Source: Roseburia sp. 1XD42-69
GTDB taxonomy: Bacteria > Bacillota > Clostridia > Lachnospirales > Lachnospiraceae
Assembly (NCBI RefSeq): GCF_003612565.1
Contig: NZ_RAZG01000045.1
Span: forward strand, 1 to 32,744
Direction of reading: 5' to 3'
Length of the DNA: 32,744 nucleotides
Within the stretch, counting starts at the first letter, position 1. Every line of letters starts with the position of its first letter. The notes under the pieces were generated by a model, which saw only the letters and a program-made list of their open reading frames with translations, was not told the origin of the DNA and ran no database searches. Positions 1 to 8,671 of the stretch are shown piece after piece. A program made the translations under genes and the position numbers.

Positions 1-42
1 TTTTATACTAAATACTATATATTAATTTATCGTTTTTTAGTA

Positions 43-71
43 TTGAATGCTTTTCATTTCTATATTATAAT
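43..71 (+). promoter_or_regulatory. Sigma-A type promoter of the XRE regulator
   Basis: A -35 box TTGAAT (43-48), a 17-bp spacer and a perfect -10 TATAAT (66-71) lie in an AT-rich region. This leaves a leader of about 70 nt before the XRE start codon at 150. The leader holds no obvious terminator. Confidence 0.7.
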
Positions 72-149
72 ATATAAAAGTTTATAGAAATTACAGGATT
101 GAAACTGTAAAAAATCTTTGGGATAAAATCTAATAAAATGGAGGATGTT

Positions 150-491
150 ATGAACGAAATTGATTTTTCAAAAGTTGGATTAGAAATGAAAAAACGCCGT
201 GCAGCCCTTGGGGTAACCCAGGAAAAGGTGGCAAAAGATTTGGAATGTACCGTTGCCTTTATCAGCAATGTGGAAAATAACCGGGCAAAGTTAAATCTCC
301 GCCTTCTTCTCTACTATTCTAAGCTTTGCAATGTTTCTGTTGACACTTTGCTCAGCGCCGGGCGGGAATCTTCCACAACCCAGGACGCACAGGAACTATT
401 GGACTTAGAGCTGATGCGTGTGTTCCACCAGCTTTCCGAAGCGGATCAGAAAAGAGTTGTCCGCATGATAAAAGCTTTTGGCAGAGAATAG
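150..491 (+). CDS. XRE-family helix-turn-helix transcriptional regulator
   Basis: A 113-residue cytoplasmic DNA-binding protein. Residues about 8-65 form a Cro/C1-type HTH: an MKKRRAALGVTQEKVA helix pair is followed by the recognition segment VAFISNVENNRAKLN and the closing LLYYSKLCNVSVDTLL. The C-terminal 40 residues are a short helical tail that could dimerise. The start at 150 is preferred over the in-frame ATG at 138 because GGAGG (140-144) sits 5 nt before it. The gene stands alone between its own promoter and a hairpin terminator. It resembles small regulators found beside phage or mobile elements, but no element is visible here. Targets are unknown; autoregulation is only a guess. Confidence 0.85.
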   Translation: MNEIDFSKVGLEMKKRRAALGVTQEKVAKDLECTVAFISNVENNRAKLNLRLLLYYSKLCNVSVDTLLSAGRESSTTQDAQELLDLELMRVFHQLSEADQKRVVRMIKAFGRE

Positions 492-514
492 TGAACTTTC
501 TCTTTCGTAAAATC

Positions 515-563
515 AAATACACCGGAAGCATAGAGATGTCACAAATCTGCTTTCGGTGTATTT
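515..563. terminator. Hairpin terminator between convergent genes
   Basis: Arms of 16 nt (515-530 and 548-563) pair with one mismatch around a 17-nt loop. The arms begin AAATACACCG and end CGGTGTATTT, so A/T tracts flank the stem on both strands. It lies between the XRE gene (+) and the DHHW gene (-), so it probably works in both directions. Confidence 0.7.
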
Positions 564-577
564 CATATCTTTACCTT

Positions 578-1678
578 TTAACTATTCAATACCTGCAAAT
601 GATACAAAAACAGCACATCCGCCCCTTCAAAATCCACAAATTCCCCTATCCTCTCCATGGAAATATACCGGATATCCACCAGGGTGATTTTTTTATACCC
701 CTCCGCCAAAAGCGGCGCCAGGCTGCTTCCGAAGGAATCCCGGAACATCACAAGCTCCCTGTCATTTTTGCTCTCTGGGTTTTCTATGGTAAGAAGCGCC
801 TTAGAGCCGGACAAAAACATCTCATAGGCGTCCCTGCCATAGGCTTTTTCCATATCGTAGAGAGAAATTATCTCCGGTTTCCCGGAATCATAACATGTCA
901 CAATCAGTTTTTCTGTGAGGGGCCCGTAAAGATATTTGAGTTTATCCGGCTTTAAGGGCAGGGAAGCCTGACCGTAATATACCCCGTAAAAGGGCGCATC
1001 CACTTCCCCCACATCGTAGGGAAAAGAAAGGGAAATCCCCATTCCCCCGGCCAAAGTATCCGCCACGCCCTCCAGTGTCTCCTGTTTCCAGTGAAGGTCT
1101 GTGGCGTAATAATTTTCAAGGGAAAGAACTTCCTCCAAGGGAATATACTCTGCAACATCCCTTGTCCCATGCAAAAACATCCCTGTAAACTCCTGATAAT
1201 CCAAAAAGGGATACCCAGATTCCCGGGAGAGAAAATAATTTTTATCCGGTATAAGAGATAAAAATACCCGGTTGTCCCCGGCATAGGTGTCACAGATATA
1301 TAAAATGCGGTTTAACCACTTCTCCGCCGCATCTCTGTCCGCCTTTACCATAAGTTTTTCTGCATACCCATTCGTAACATAGATATTATTTACTTCTTTT
1401 TTCCCAAGAACATAAAACTGAAATACAGAATTTAACCTGCGAAACTCTTCCCGCATAGGAAACTGGTCAGCTGCATATTCTTCAAAGTGTCTCATAAACC
1501 TGCCGCTTAAAACTTCATCTGCTGTGAATTTGGGAATCTCCGCCAAATGGCGTCTCTCACTTGCAGAAAATTCTTCCCTGGGCTTTCCCATACACCAAAG
1601 GGACATTCCAAAAAATATCATCGACGTAAGAATAATCACTGCCCTGCCGTTTCTTTTCCCGCCCATCATGCCCTCCAT
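578..1678 (-). CDS. DHHW family protein (AlgJ/AlgX-like SGNH fold)
   Basis: A 366-residue protein with one N-terminal membrane segment (residues about 13-30), the rest probably outside the cell. DLHW at about 194-197 is the family's DHHW-type signature, and RDSFGSSL (about 313-320) supplies the serine, as in AlgX/AlgJ-like SGNH proteins. Such proteins commonly work with MBOAT acyltransferases, receiving an acyl group and moving it to a surface polymer. Here the MBOAT gene lies 12 nt upstream in the same direction. In-frame ATGs at 1669 and 1666 are alternative starts, because the AGGA before 1678 sits too close to the codon. The acceptor polymer cannot be told from sequence. Confidence 0.85.
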   Translation of the reverse strand: MEGMMGGKRNGRAVIILTSMIFFGMSLWCMGKPREEFSASERRHLAEIPKFTADEVLSGRFMRHFEEYAADQFPMREEFRRLNSVFQFYVLGKKEVNNIYVTNGYAEKLMVKADRDAAEKWLNRILYICDTYAGDNRVFLSLIPDKNYFLSRESGYPFLDYQEFTGMFLHGTRDVAEYIPLEEVLSLENYYATDLHWKQETLEGVADTLAGGMGISLSFPYDVGEVDAPFYGVYYGQASLPLKPDKLKYLYGPLTEKLIVTCYDSGKPEIISLYDMEKAYGRDAYEMFLSGSKALLTIENPESKNDRELVMFRDSFGSSLAPLLAEGYKKITLVDIRYISMERIGEFVDFEGADVLFLYHLQVLNS

Positions 1679-1690
1679 TCCTAAAACCTG

Positions 1691-3082
1691 TTAAAATCGA
1701 AAGTATAAAAAAGGATTATAGGAGCTGTTTACCAGATATGCCGTATCAATGAAAAGCATCACGCCTAAACAAACCGGCAAAAGCACATCTAATACCTTTG
1801 CCCCTGTCTCCGTGGATTTCATTTTAACATACAGATGTTTTGCCCCAGGTGTACAACCAAAAACAGCCAAAATCAGAATTCCCCCGTAATCTTTCAGAAA
1901 AAACAGGGCTTCCCGGGTTGAAAAGGGAACTCCCCGCCCAAACATCATTCCTGTCCAGTACAATACCTCCTCCATATGTTCCACCCGGAAAATCAGGAAG
2001 CTTACAATAATTACAAACAAAAGATAACATCTGGATAAAATCCTGCTGTTTTCTAATTTCTTTCCCAGCCATAGTTTTTCCAAAATAAAAAAAGGAACAA
2101 AAAAAAGCCCCCAAAACACAAAATTCCAGGCTGCACCGTGCCAGATCCCTGTGGCAAGCCATACGAGGCAAATATTTCTGATATATTTCGGAAAAGATAC
2201 CCGGCTTCCCCCCAGGGGGATGTAGAGATAATCCCGAAACCAGTTTCCCAGGCTCATATGCCATCTGCGCCAAAACTCCGCCACACTCCTTGAAATAAAA
2301 GGGTAATTAAAGTTTTCCGGGAAATGAAATCCCAATATCTCTCCAAGGCCGATGGCCATATCGCTGTATCCGGAAAAATCAAAATAAATCTGCATTGCCC
2401 CTGCAACTCCATAAAGCCACCCCAAAAGAAGGGATGGCTGGCCGGAATCTAAAACATTCTGTGTCAATTCCCCTAAAGTATTGGCAATCACAACCTTTTT
2501 GGAAAGGCCTGCAATAAATCTGCCAATCCCCCCGGCAATCATATCTTTGGAATGTATTCTTTGTTCCAACTGGCCCTCAATATGAGAATACCGCACAATA
2601 GGGCCTGCCACCAACTGGGGAAACATCGAGATATACGCTGCCAGAGAAATGAAATTCTTCTGAGCTTTCTGTCCTCTGCCCACATCAATGACATAGCTAA
2701 TCATCTGAAATGTATAAAAACTGATTCCTATAGGAAGCACGATACCTGGCAATTCCCATGCACTTCCGGTAACTCTGGCCACATTTTCCACGACAAAATC
2801 AGCATACTTGAAATACCCAAGTATGAAAAGGGCCGCAGCCACGGAAATCCCCACCAGATATTTTTTCCACACAGATTCCCTGTATTTTTCTGCCAGAATC
2901 CCAAAAACATATCCAATGCCTGTGAGAAATACCATTAAAAACACGTAAATTGGTTCCCCCCAGGCATAAAATACCAGGCTGGTTAAGAAAAGTACCAGAT
3001 TTTTATACCGCCCTGACAGGAAATAGAAAAGCAGCGCCCAGGGAAGAAAATAATAGAGAAATGTAATACTTGAAAATAACAT
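1691..3082 (-). CDS. MBOAT family O-acyltransferase (AlgI/DltB-like)
   Basis: A 463-residue polytopic membrane protein that moves acyl groups across the membrane for O-acylation of surface polysaccharide. It shows the MBOAT hallmarks: FDFSGYSDMAIGLG (about 234-247), FWRRWHMSLGNWFRDYLYIP (about 270-289) and TGIWHGAAWNF (about 311-321), with H315 as the expected catalytic histidine. The length is normal for the family. GGAG lies 7 nt before the ATG, inside the end of the DUF4358 gene, which stops only 4 nt upstream, so translation is probably coupled. The DHHW gene downstream is the likely partner transferase. Confidence 0.93.
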   Translation of the reverse strand: MLFSSITFLYYFLPWALLFYFLSGRYKNLVLFLTSLVFYAWGEPIYVFLMVFLTGIGYVFGILAEKYRESVWKKYLVGISVAAALFILGYFKYADFVVENVARVTGSAWELPGIVLPIGISFYTFQMISYVIDVGRGQKAQKNFISLAAYISMFPQLVAGPIVRYSHIEGQLEQRIHSKDMIAGGIGRFIAGLSKKVVIANTLGELTQNVLDSGQPSLLLGWLYGVAGAMQIYFDFSGYSDMAIGLGEILGFHFPENFNYPFISRSVAEFWRRWHMSLGNWFRDYLYIPLGGSRVSFPKYIRNICLVWLATGIWHGAAWNFVFWGLFFVPFFILEKLWLGKKLENSRILSRCYLLFVIIVSFLIFRVEHMEEVLYWTGMMFGRGVPFSTREALFFLKDYGGILILAVFGCTPGAKHLYVKMKSTETGAKVLDVLLPVCLGVMLFIDTAYLVNSSYNPFLYFRF

Positions 3083-3086
3083 GTGC

Positions 3087-3656
3087 TTACTCCAAAAGCT
3101 GGTTATAGATCACTTTTGCCCCTTCTACTTTTGATTCTGCGATTGACTGGAAACTTGTCACATTCTCCTCTGAACCAAAAGCATATAGTATATAATCCCC
3201 TGCGGTGATTACCGTAAGCCTCTCCGGAAAACCGCAGACAAACTGATTTCCTGCAACGGTGTCTCTCACGTTCTCCGCCGCTTTTTCCACCTCCGTCCCC
3301 TGTATTTTCAGTGCCGCTCCCGTAAAAGTGTTGCCGTTCATCATGTGCACAAGGCTGGCTGCATCTGTCACACTCTCCTGCAAATCTTCGGGAACTAAAA
3401 GGGTGTAAGAGAGCAGATTTGTATCCCCCCGGTCCACCGTCCCCGGTGCATCCATAACCGGGTCAGAGGAATTCCCTCCGTAACTTGGAAACTTTTCCTC
3501 CTCCGGGGTATTCTCCCATATAAGATTTAAAATATCCACCGCCTGTTCATAGCTGGCTCCCTGGCCTTTTCCGGCGTTTCCTTTATCCGAAAACCCACAG
3601 CCCATTAAAGTCAGTGCCAGTGTTGTCAGTATTAGATTCCCAAAAAATTTTTTCAT
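3087..3656 (-). CDS. DUF4358 domain lipoprotein
   Basis: A 189-residue predicted lipoprotein. The signal peptide ends in the lipobox LMGC, with Cys20 as the lipidated residue. The remainder matches the DUF4358 pattern: the span from MDAPGTVDRGDTNLLSY through a VTDAASLVHMMNG segment to an FVCGFPERLTVITAGDYILY segment. Family function is unknown, but it is often found next to MBOAT and DHHW genes, as here. The start at 3656 is chosen because AGGAG lies 7 nt upstream and the signal peptide then begins MKKFFGN; the open frame continues 14 codons further without a good ribosome site. It is first gene of a three-gene operon. Confidence 0.85.
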   Translation of the reverse strand: MKKFFGNLILTTLALTLMGCGFSDKGNAGKGQGASYEQAVDILNLIWENTPEEEKFPSYGGNSSDPVMDAPGTVDRGDTNLLSYTLLVPEDLQESVTDAASLVHMMNGNTFTGAALKIQGTEVEKAAENVRDTVAGNQFVCGFPERLTVITAGDYILYAFGSEENVTSFQSIAESKVEGAKVIYNQLLE

Positions 3657-3765
3657 AATAATCTCCTGTTCTCTCAATATAGAAAAATATGAAGCCAATA
3701 CAAATATTTTTCCCCAAAGGTGTTAAAAACATTCTTTTTCTATATCTGTAATAATCAGTTTCATT

Positions 3766-4394
3766 TTATCCTTTCCCTGGCAGATATTTTTCTATCGTCC
3801 CCTGCTCTATCACACGCTTACCCAACAAGGTAATGGCCTTTGCCGGACAGGTATTGACACAGCGGTAACACATGGTACATGTATCCCCTGCAAAGGCCAG
3901 GCGATGTTTCAGGCTTATATTTTTCATGGGACATAACCCGGCACATTTCCCACAGCCCACGCATTTTTCCCCGTCAATTTTTACTTTATCTGAATAGCGC
4001 TCCGCCTTTCTCCCAAAATACAGCCTCTGCCCGAACAATCCCGTCATATGGCACCAAAATCCAATTCCATCCTTTGATATCTTCCCATTCTTTATGCCCA
4101 AAACGGCTTTGTCTATCTTTTCCTCCGCTCTACGTACCAGTTCCATATTCTTTTCCAGGGGACGCTTTAACACCTTTTCATCGGCTATGCTGTCCGGCAT
4201 TTTTAAATGCAGTCCGCCGGTAATCTTTGCCCCGTATTTTTTCAGGAGACGTGCCAGGACGCCTGCCCCGTCTCCGCTGAACAGCCCCATGGTGGCAATC
4301 ACAAAAATTCTTCTGCCTTTCTGTCCAGCTTTCCCAGAAACACTTCCAGGGCATATCTGGAATTTCCAGTTCCGCTGAAATAAATTCCCAACAT
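3766..4394 (-). pseudogene. EFR1-type flavodoxin/ferredoxin, internal deletion
   Basis: The C-terminal part (178 codons up to a GTG at 4302) carries two 4Fe-4S motifs, CVGCGKCAGLCP and CTMCYRCVNTCP, preceded by VIATMGLFSGDGAG and LHLKMPDSIAD, typical of EFR1-family proteins. The flavodoxin N-terminus lies upstream in another frame: ATG at 4394 (AAGGAGG 12 nt before), then MLGIYFSGTGNSRYALEVF, stopping at 4299-4301. The two parts meet near 4330-4345, where roughly 60-75 residues of the FMN-binding fold usual for the family are missing and the frame shifts. The product can hardly bind FMN. The ferredoxin part could still be made from the GTG, but that start would cut into the fold. Confidence 0.8.
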
Positions 4395-4414
4395 TTGTGA
4401 TTACTGCCTCCTTC

Positions 4415-5317
4415 TCATTGTCCCTTCACCTGAACATCCAGTTTCTGATATGGAATCTCAATCTCCGCCTCATCCAATGACAGTTTTATGCTCTCTAACA
4501 GCCGCCACCTCACATTCCAGTAATCCTCCGTTTTTACCCAAAACCGAAGCCCAATTTTTACCTCACTGGCGGCAAGTTCAGACACAAATACCAAAATCTC
4601 CTCCGATTTCAGTCTGTCCCTCTCCTCATCCGCCAGGCGGTAAAGAATATCTTTTGCCTTTTTTAAATCTGAGTCATAGGAGATTCCCACCTCCAAATCC
4701 ATCCGACGCTTTTTACTGTGGGTCACATTGGTTAGGCTGCTGTTGGCTAAAGAACCGTTTGGTATCACAATGATTTTATTGTCCCCGGTGGAAAGTTTTG
4801 TATAAAAAATTGTAATCTCTGTCACAGTCCCCTCATTTCCATGGGTATCCTCAATAATGTAATCTCCCACATGGAAGGGCTTTAGCAAAAGAATCAGCAC
4901 TCCCCCGGCAAAATTGGACAGCGTCCCCTGGACGGCAAGACCCAGAGCAAGTCCGGCTGAGCCAAGCACAGCTACAACTGATGCGGTGGTTACTCCAAAA
5001 AATGTTAAAATAATCACAACCAAAATAAAATAAAGAAAATATTTAACTAAAGAATCGATAAACTGTTTTACACCGATATCTGCATCCGCCCGTTCCATCC
5101 ACCGGCGCACCATGCTGCGGACCAGTTTTATAATCCTTGCACCCACCGCATACACAACCACTGCAAGCAAAATCTGAAATCCAAAATTTAAAAACCAGGG
5201 GAGCAGCCCTTTCAGCCAGTCGCTGATCACTCCGGAATCCGTCTCTCTCACCAGTTCCACAGCATTTTCTAAAGTCATCGCCTCCGTGGATACTTCTATT
5301 CCTTCCATACCTTCCAT
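4415..5317 (-). CDS. mscS: Small-conductance mechanosensitive channel (MscS family)
   Basis: A 300-residue inner-membrane channel that opens under membrane tension to release solutes during osmotic downshock. There are three membrane segments: about 42-66, 88-108 and the pore helix at about 111-140. The pore helix has the Gly/Ala-rich packing pattern (GSAGLALGLAVQGTLSNFAG). It is followed by the MscS beta domain (KPFHVGDYI, VIPNGSLANSSLTN) and an alpha/beta C-terminal domain. Length is normal for the short MscS type. AGGAGG sits 8 nt before the ATG. It lies 97 nt downstream of the Big_2 gene and could be transcribed with it or alone. Confidence 0.93.
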   Translation of the reverse strand: MEGMEGIEVSTEAMTLENAVELVRETDSGVISDWLKGLLPWFLNFGFQILLAVVVYAVGARIIKLVRSMVRRWMERADADIGVKQFIDSLVKYFLYFILVVIILTFFGVTTASVVAVLGSAGLALGLAVQGTLSNFAGGVLILLLKPFHVGDYIIEDTHGNEGTVTEITIFYTKLSTGDNKIIVIPNGSLANSSLTNVTHSKKRRMDLEVGISYDSDLKKAKDILYRLADEERDRLKSEEILVFVSELAASEVKIGLRFWVKTEDYWNVRWRLLESIKLSLDEAEIEIPYQKLDVQVKGQ

Positions 5318-5413
5318 GTAATGTTCCTCCTCATTATAGCGAAATATGCCTTCACTCTCCTTTTGGCAGCTGGGGATAGCCTCCCCCTTTCTGCAGGTGC
5401 AATTACATGTAAT

Positions 5414-7174
5414 CTAGCGGTAGCACGTATAAAAATTCCAACTGGATAAATCAATCTGCGCAACCTTGGATGTATCGATAAGATTGCTATCTGTAGGGGG
5501 ACAAAACTGATAATTCGTCCCGTCTTCGATAGACCGGGCCACCATATGCCATGCATACCATTCCGCCGTACCCCGTTTATATTTATCATACAAATTTTCC
5601 AGGGGATAATCGATCATCTCACCAAAAGCTGTTAATAGAGCGGGGGAAGAAAAGGAATCAAATTCATATTCCTCAAATTTCCAGAAGGGAACTCCTCCTT
5701 CCGCAGCTATATTCACATACCTGCCGTTGTCTGCCGCCAGTTTATAGTAAATAGAATGAAGACGCATATAGCTTGTAATCGCCTGCATTTTTTCCTTTTT
5801 GCTCATAGAACCTGTAGTCACCTGGTCAATGACAGACTGCATCCATGCCTCTTTCTCCTTATTGTAATCCCTTATATCAATATACCCCAGTACGGCGTTT
5901 GCTATAACAGGCATGCCGTCGCCGGGTCGGTCGCTCATCTTGTTTCCATTGGCGTCAAGGGCAAATTCCTGAACAGTTATCTCTGTCTTTCCGGAAATCT
6001 CAAACGCAAACACACCAACATACCCGCCATCCGTTTTATATAAAAAACTTGGAACCATCGGGCCCATGCTCTTCATATCCGCATATTCAAAAGCGGCCGG
6101 CACAAGCATCGGTTCATTCTCCTGACCGGTGGCGGTATCATAGAAGAACAGGTTAAAGTTATCCGTGGATGGATTATCGGTTTTTATATACACGATATTA
6201 TACTGACCATCGGCGTATGGCGGATTAAGGAAATTTATTTCGTAGGTGTACTGTGGTGTGAAATCCTTAACCGTAATTTTGTGGCTAACACTTTTACCAT
6301 CTACGGCAGCTTTAATCGTGGCAGTCCCGGCCTGATTCGCATAAATTAATACGTTATCTCCCTCAACATCGTTTTGTCCTGGCTCTGTGACAAAATCCAA
6401 GACCTCTGGATCTGAAGTTTCCCATGATACCTTCCCGTGCTGGGGGGAACTGCACAGGAGGCGGATTCTCACTTCACAGGATGTATATATAGTGCTGACC
6501 GTGTCATTTGCAAAGGCGATGCTTCCGCCGGCTGCATTTTTTACCTTCACCTTGTAGGCTGCCTTTTTCCCAGAACCGTCTGCCGCTTTTGCGGTAATAA
6601 CGGCGGTTCCAGTACCCACCGCTTTTACGGTTCCTTTACTGCTCACCGTGGCGACTTTCTTGTTTGAAGTTGTCCAAACCACATCTTTGCTGCCTCCACT
6701 GGTAGTTTTAACGGAAGCTTTCAGTTTTACCGTTTTGCCCTTTGTCAAAGTGCCGGATGTCTTATCCAGTTTGACACTTGTCACCCTTCCTTTTACAACC
6801 TTCACCGTGACAACGGCTTTTAACTTCTTATTTTTTGCCGGTCTCACAATAATTTTTGCTGTACCTGCTTTTTTTCCGGTAATCACGCCCTTGCTTGTGA
6901 CAGTTGCAACTTTTGTATTTGAACTCTCATATGTCACTTTTTTGTTTGCCGTCTTATTCGGCGTAACGCTTACTGTTGTTTTCAAAGTCGCTTTTTTTCC
7001 CTTTGCAAGTTTAATCGTCTTACTTCCAGTCAGCGAATTCACAGAAGTTACCTTTTTGACATTTACCTTTGGGGACGCTTTCACTGTCCCCCCCACACCT
7101 GCAAACAATAACAATGCACTCAGAAATATCAAGGTTCTTATCATAAGAACCTGTGGTTTTCTCCATCTTCTCAT
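5414..7174 (-). CDS. Secreted protein with Big_2 Ig-like repeats and a transglutaminase-like tail
   Basis: A 586-residue exported protein. Residues about 5-33 are a signal peptide. Two Lys/Thr-rich Big_2 domains follow (about 35-125 and 126-210), each with the NxKVATV-SKG-V-GTA pattern, and a third looser Ig-like region reaches about 300. The C-terminal 120 residues resemble a transglutaminase core: helix KMQAITSYMRLHSIYY, then FDSFSSPALLTAFGE, YAWHMVARS (H543) and IEDGTN (D551). The position expected for the nucleophilic Cys holds Ser (about 507-510), so it may be inactive. The start at 7174 is chosen over ATG 7183 because AGGAG touches the latter. It probably acts at the cell surface in adhesion or wall binding; this is inference. 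Confidence 0.75.
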   Translation of the reverse strand: MRRWRKPQVLMIRTLIFLSALLLFAGVGGTVKASPKVNVKKVTSVNSLTGSKTIKLAKGKKATLKTTVSVTPNKTANKKVTYESSNTKVATVTSKGVITGKKAGTAKIIVRPAKNKKLKAVVTVKVVKGRVTSVKLDKTSGTLTKGKTVKLKASVKTTSGGSKDVVWTTSNKKVATVSSKGTVKAVGTGTAVITAKAADGSGKKAAYKVKVKNAAGGSIAFANDTVSTIYTSCEVRIRLLCSSPQHGKVSWETSDPEVLDFVTEPGQNDVEGDNVLIYANQAGTATIKAAVDGKSVSHKITVKDFTPQYTYEINFLNPPYADGQYNIVYIKTDNPSTDNFNLFFYDTATGQENEPMLVPAAFEYADMKSMGPMVPSFLYKTDGGYVGVFAFEISGKTEITVQEFALDANGNKMSDRPGDGMPVIANAVLGYIDIRDYNKEKEAWMQSVIDQVTTGSMSKKEKMQAITSYMRLHSIYYKLAADNGRYVNIAAEGGVPFWKFEEYEFDSFSSPALLTAFGEMIDYPLENLYDKYKRGTAEWYAWHMVARSIEDGTNYQFCPPTDSNLIDTSKVAQIDLSSWNFYTCYR

Positions 7175-7226
7175 AATTCCCATCTCCTATCTTTTAAATT
7201 GTCCTTTTGGCGTATGCCATAAATAT

Positions 7227-7254
7227 ATAATAGACTGTATTTAGAAATTATCAA
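7227..7254 (-). promoter_or_regulatory. Candidate promoter of the Big_2 protein gene
   Basis: Read on the minus strand: -35 TTGATA (7249-7254), a 16-bp spacer and -10 TATTAT (7227-7232), about 50 nt before the chosen start at 7174. It follows directly after the candidate terminator of the DUF1015 gene. Confidence 0.5.
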
Positions 7255-7257
7255 TAT

Positions 7258-7283
7258 CAAAAGTGAGGCTGTACAGCGGCTCA
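7258..7283 (-). terminator. Weak hairpin terminator after the DUF1015 gene
   Basis: On the minus strand the interrupted stem TGAG/CTCA plus GCTG/CAGC (7264-7283) contains the perfect palindrome GCTGTACAGC and is followed by CTTTTGAT. The T tract is short, so termination may be partial. Confidence 0.4.
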
Positions 7284-7297
7284 TTGGGAATCAACCA

Positions 7298-8530
7298 TTA
7301 AATTTCATGGATAAACAGTCCGCTTCTCAGTTTTGGCTCAAACCATGTGGATTTGGGCGGCATTAATTTCCCTGCGTCCGCCACGCCAAATAACTCCCCA
7401 ATGGAAGTAGGGTACATGGCAAAGGCAACGGCACAGTCCGTGGAAACCCGCTTTTCAAGCTCGCCTAACCCCCGGATACCTCCCACAAAATCAATTCTTT
7501 CATCTGTTTTGGGATTTTCAATGCCAAGAACGGGCTGCAGCAATAATTTCTGCAAAAGGGACACATCCAGTCCCTCCACAGGGTCATTGCTCTTATCCTC
7601 CTCTTTTATGGTAAGGAGATACCAATTTCCATCCAAATACATGGAAACCTGGCCTTTTTCTTTTGGCTTTTCCTGGGAATCCAGTTTTTCCACTTCAAAA
7701 ATATCATTCACTTTATTAAGGAAATCTGCGGGGCTAAGCCCGTTTAAGTCTTTTACCACCCGGTTATAATCCATAATCATAAGCTCTTCGTCTGGAAAAA
7801 GCACAGAGAGGAAATAGTTAAACTCTTCTTCCCCGGTAAAATCAGGATGGCTCTCCCTTCTTTTTAAGCCCACTTTGACAGCGGAAGCCGCCCTGTGGTG
7901 CCCGTCTGCGATATAGATTTCCCCGATTTTTTCAAAAGTTTCCTGAATGGTTTTGATCTGTCCTTCATCCTCTATGACAAAAACCCTGTGACGGATGCCG
8001 TCCTCTGAAACAAAATCGTACAGGGGCGTCTCTTGCTTTTTGGCATTTACCATGTCACGGATGACGGCATTGGCCCGGTATGCCAGAAAAATCGGCCCTG
8101 TCTGGGCGTTGCAGGCGTCCACATGGCAGATTCTGTCCGCTTCTTTCTCCGCACGGGTATTTTCATGTTTTTTTATGGTTCCCGAAAGGTAATCGTCGAT
8201 GGAGGCACATGCCGCAATTCCTGTCTGAACCCTTCCATCCATGGTCAGCTCATAAATATAATAACAGGGTTTCGCCTCCCTGACAAAATCCCCTTTTTCC
8301 ACCATTTCCCACAAAGTGTCATGGGCTCTCTGGTACACTTTATTCTCATAGGTTCCCACAGAATCCTCAAACTGTGTCTCCGCCCTGTCTATCTTTAAAA
8401 AACTTTCGGGGTTTTGTTCCACAACTTTTTTTGCCTCCTGCCTGTTGTACACGTCATAGGGCAATGCCGCAATTTTGCCTGCTTTCTCCTGGCAGGGGCG
8501 AATCCCTGCAAATGGTCTGATAACTGCCAT
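7298..8530 (-). CDS. DUF1015 family protein
   Basis: A 410-residue soluble protein of the DUF1015 family. The N-terminus IRPFAGIRPCQEKAGKIAAL-PYDVY and the motif YIADGHHRAASA (about 208-219) are characteristic. The conserved DGHHR suggests an enzyme active site, but no reaction is established that I can name. Members are often found beside serA and serC in Clostridia; here the gene lies 141 nt downstream of serA in the same direction, suggesting a link to serine or phosphoserine metabolism. AGGAGG precedes the ATG by 7 nt. A strong hairpin separates it from serA, so read-through would be reduced or regulated. Confidence 0.85.
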   Translation of the reverse strand: MAVIRPFAGIRPCQEKAGKIAALPYDVYNRQEAKKVVEQNPESFLKIDRAETQFEDSVGTYENKVYQRAHDTLWEMVEKGDFVREAKPCYYIYELTMDGRVQTGIAACASIDDYLSGTIKKHENTRAEKEADRICHVDACNAQTGPIFLAYRANAVIRDMVNAKKQETPLYDFVSEDGIRHRVFVIEDEGQIKTIQETFEKIGEIYIADGHHRAASAVKVGLKRRESHPDFTGEEEFNYFLSVLFPDEELMIMDYNRVVKDLNGLSPADFLNKVNDIFEVEKLDSQEKPKEKGQVSMYLDGNWYLLTIKEEDKSNDPVEGLDVSLLQKLLLQPVLGIENPKTDERIDFVGGIRGLGELEKRVSTDCAVAFAMYPTSIGELFGVADAGKLMPPKSTWFEPKLRSGLFIHEI

Positions 8531-8586
8531 ATTCTTCCTCCTTTACAATGTAACGCCCCCTCACCTAGGTTCGGCGGCATATCGTC

Positions 8587-8623
8587 GGAAGGCATTTTTA
8601 AAAATGCTGCGCATTTGCCTTCC
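8587..8623. other. Complex hairpin in the serA-DUF1015 gap
   Basis: Outer arms GGAAGGC/GCCTTCC enclose the palindrome GCATTTTTAAAAATGC and a second GCGCATTT. Together with the adjacent serA terminator, the gap holds two stacked hairpins. No T tract follows on either strand, so this could be a leader structure for the DUF1015 mRNA. No known riboswitch was recognised. Confidence 0.45.
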
Positions 8624-8629
8624 TCCTCC

Positions 8630-8659
8630 TTAAAAAATAAACCCCGCAAATTTGCGGGG
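8630..8659 (-). terminator. Intrinsic terminator after serA
   Basis: A perfect 18-nt palindrome, CCCCGCAAATTTGCGGGG (8642-8659), is followed on the minus strand by TTTATTTTTTA. It lies 12 nt past the serA stop codon and before the DUF1015 gene. Confidence 0.75.
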
Positions 8660-8671
8660 CATATTCTGTTC

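Noticed and set aside
6648-7244. 198-codon hydrophobic plus-strand frame opposite the Big_2 gene
   Set aside because: A Phe/Val/Thr-rich mirror of the Lys/Thr/Val-rich Big_2 repeats, not a membrane protein.
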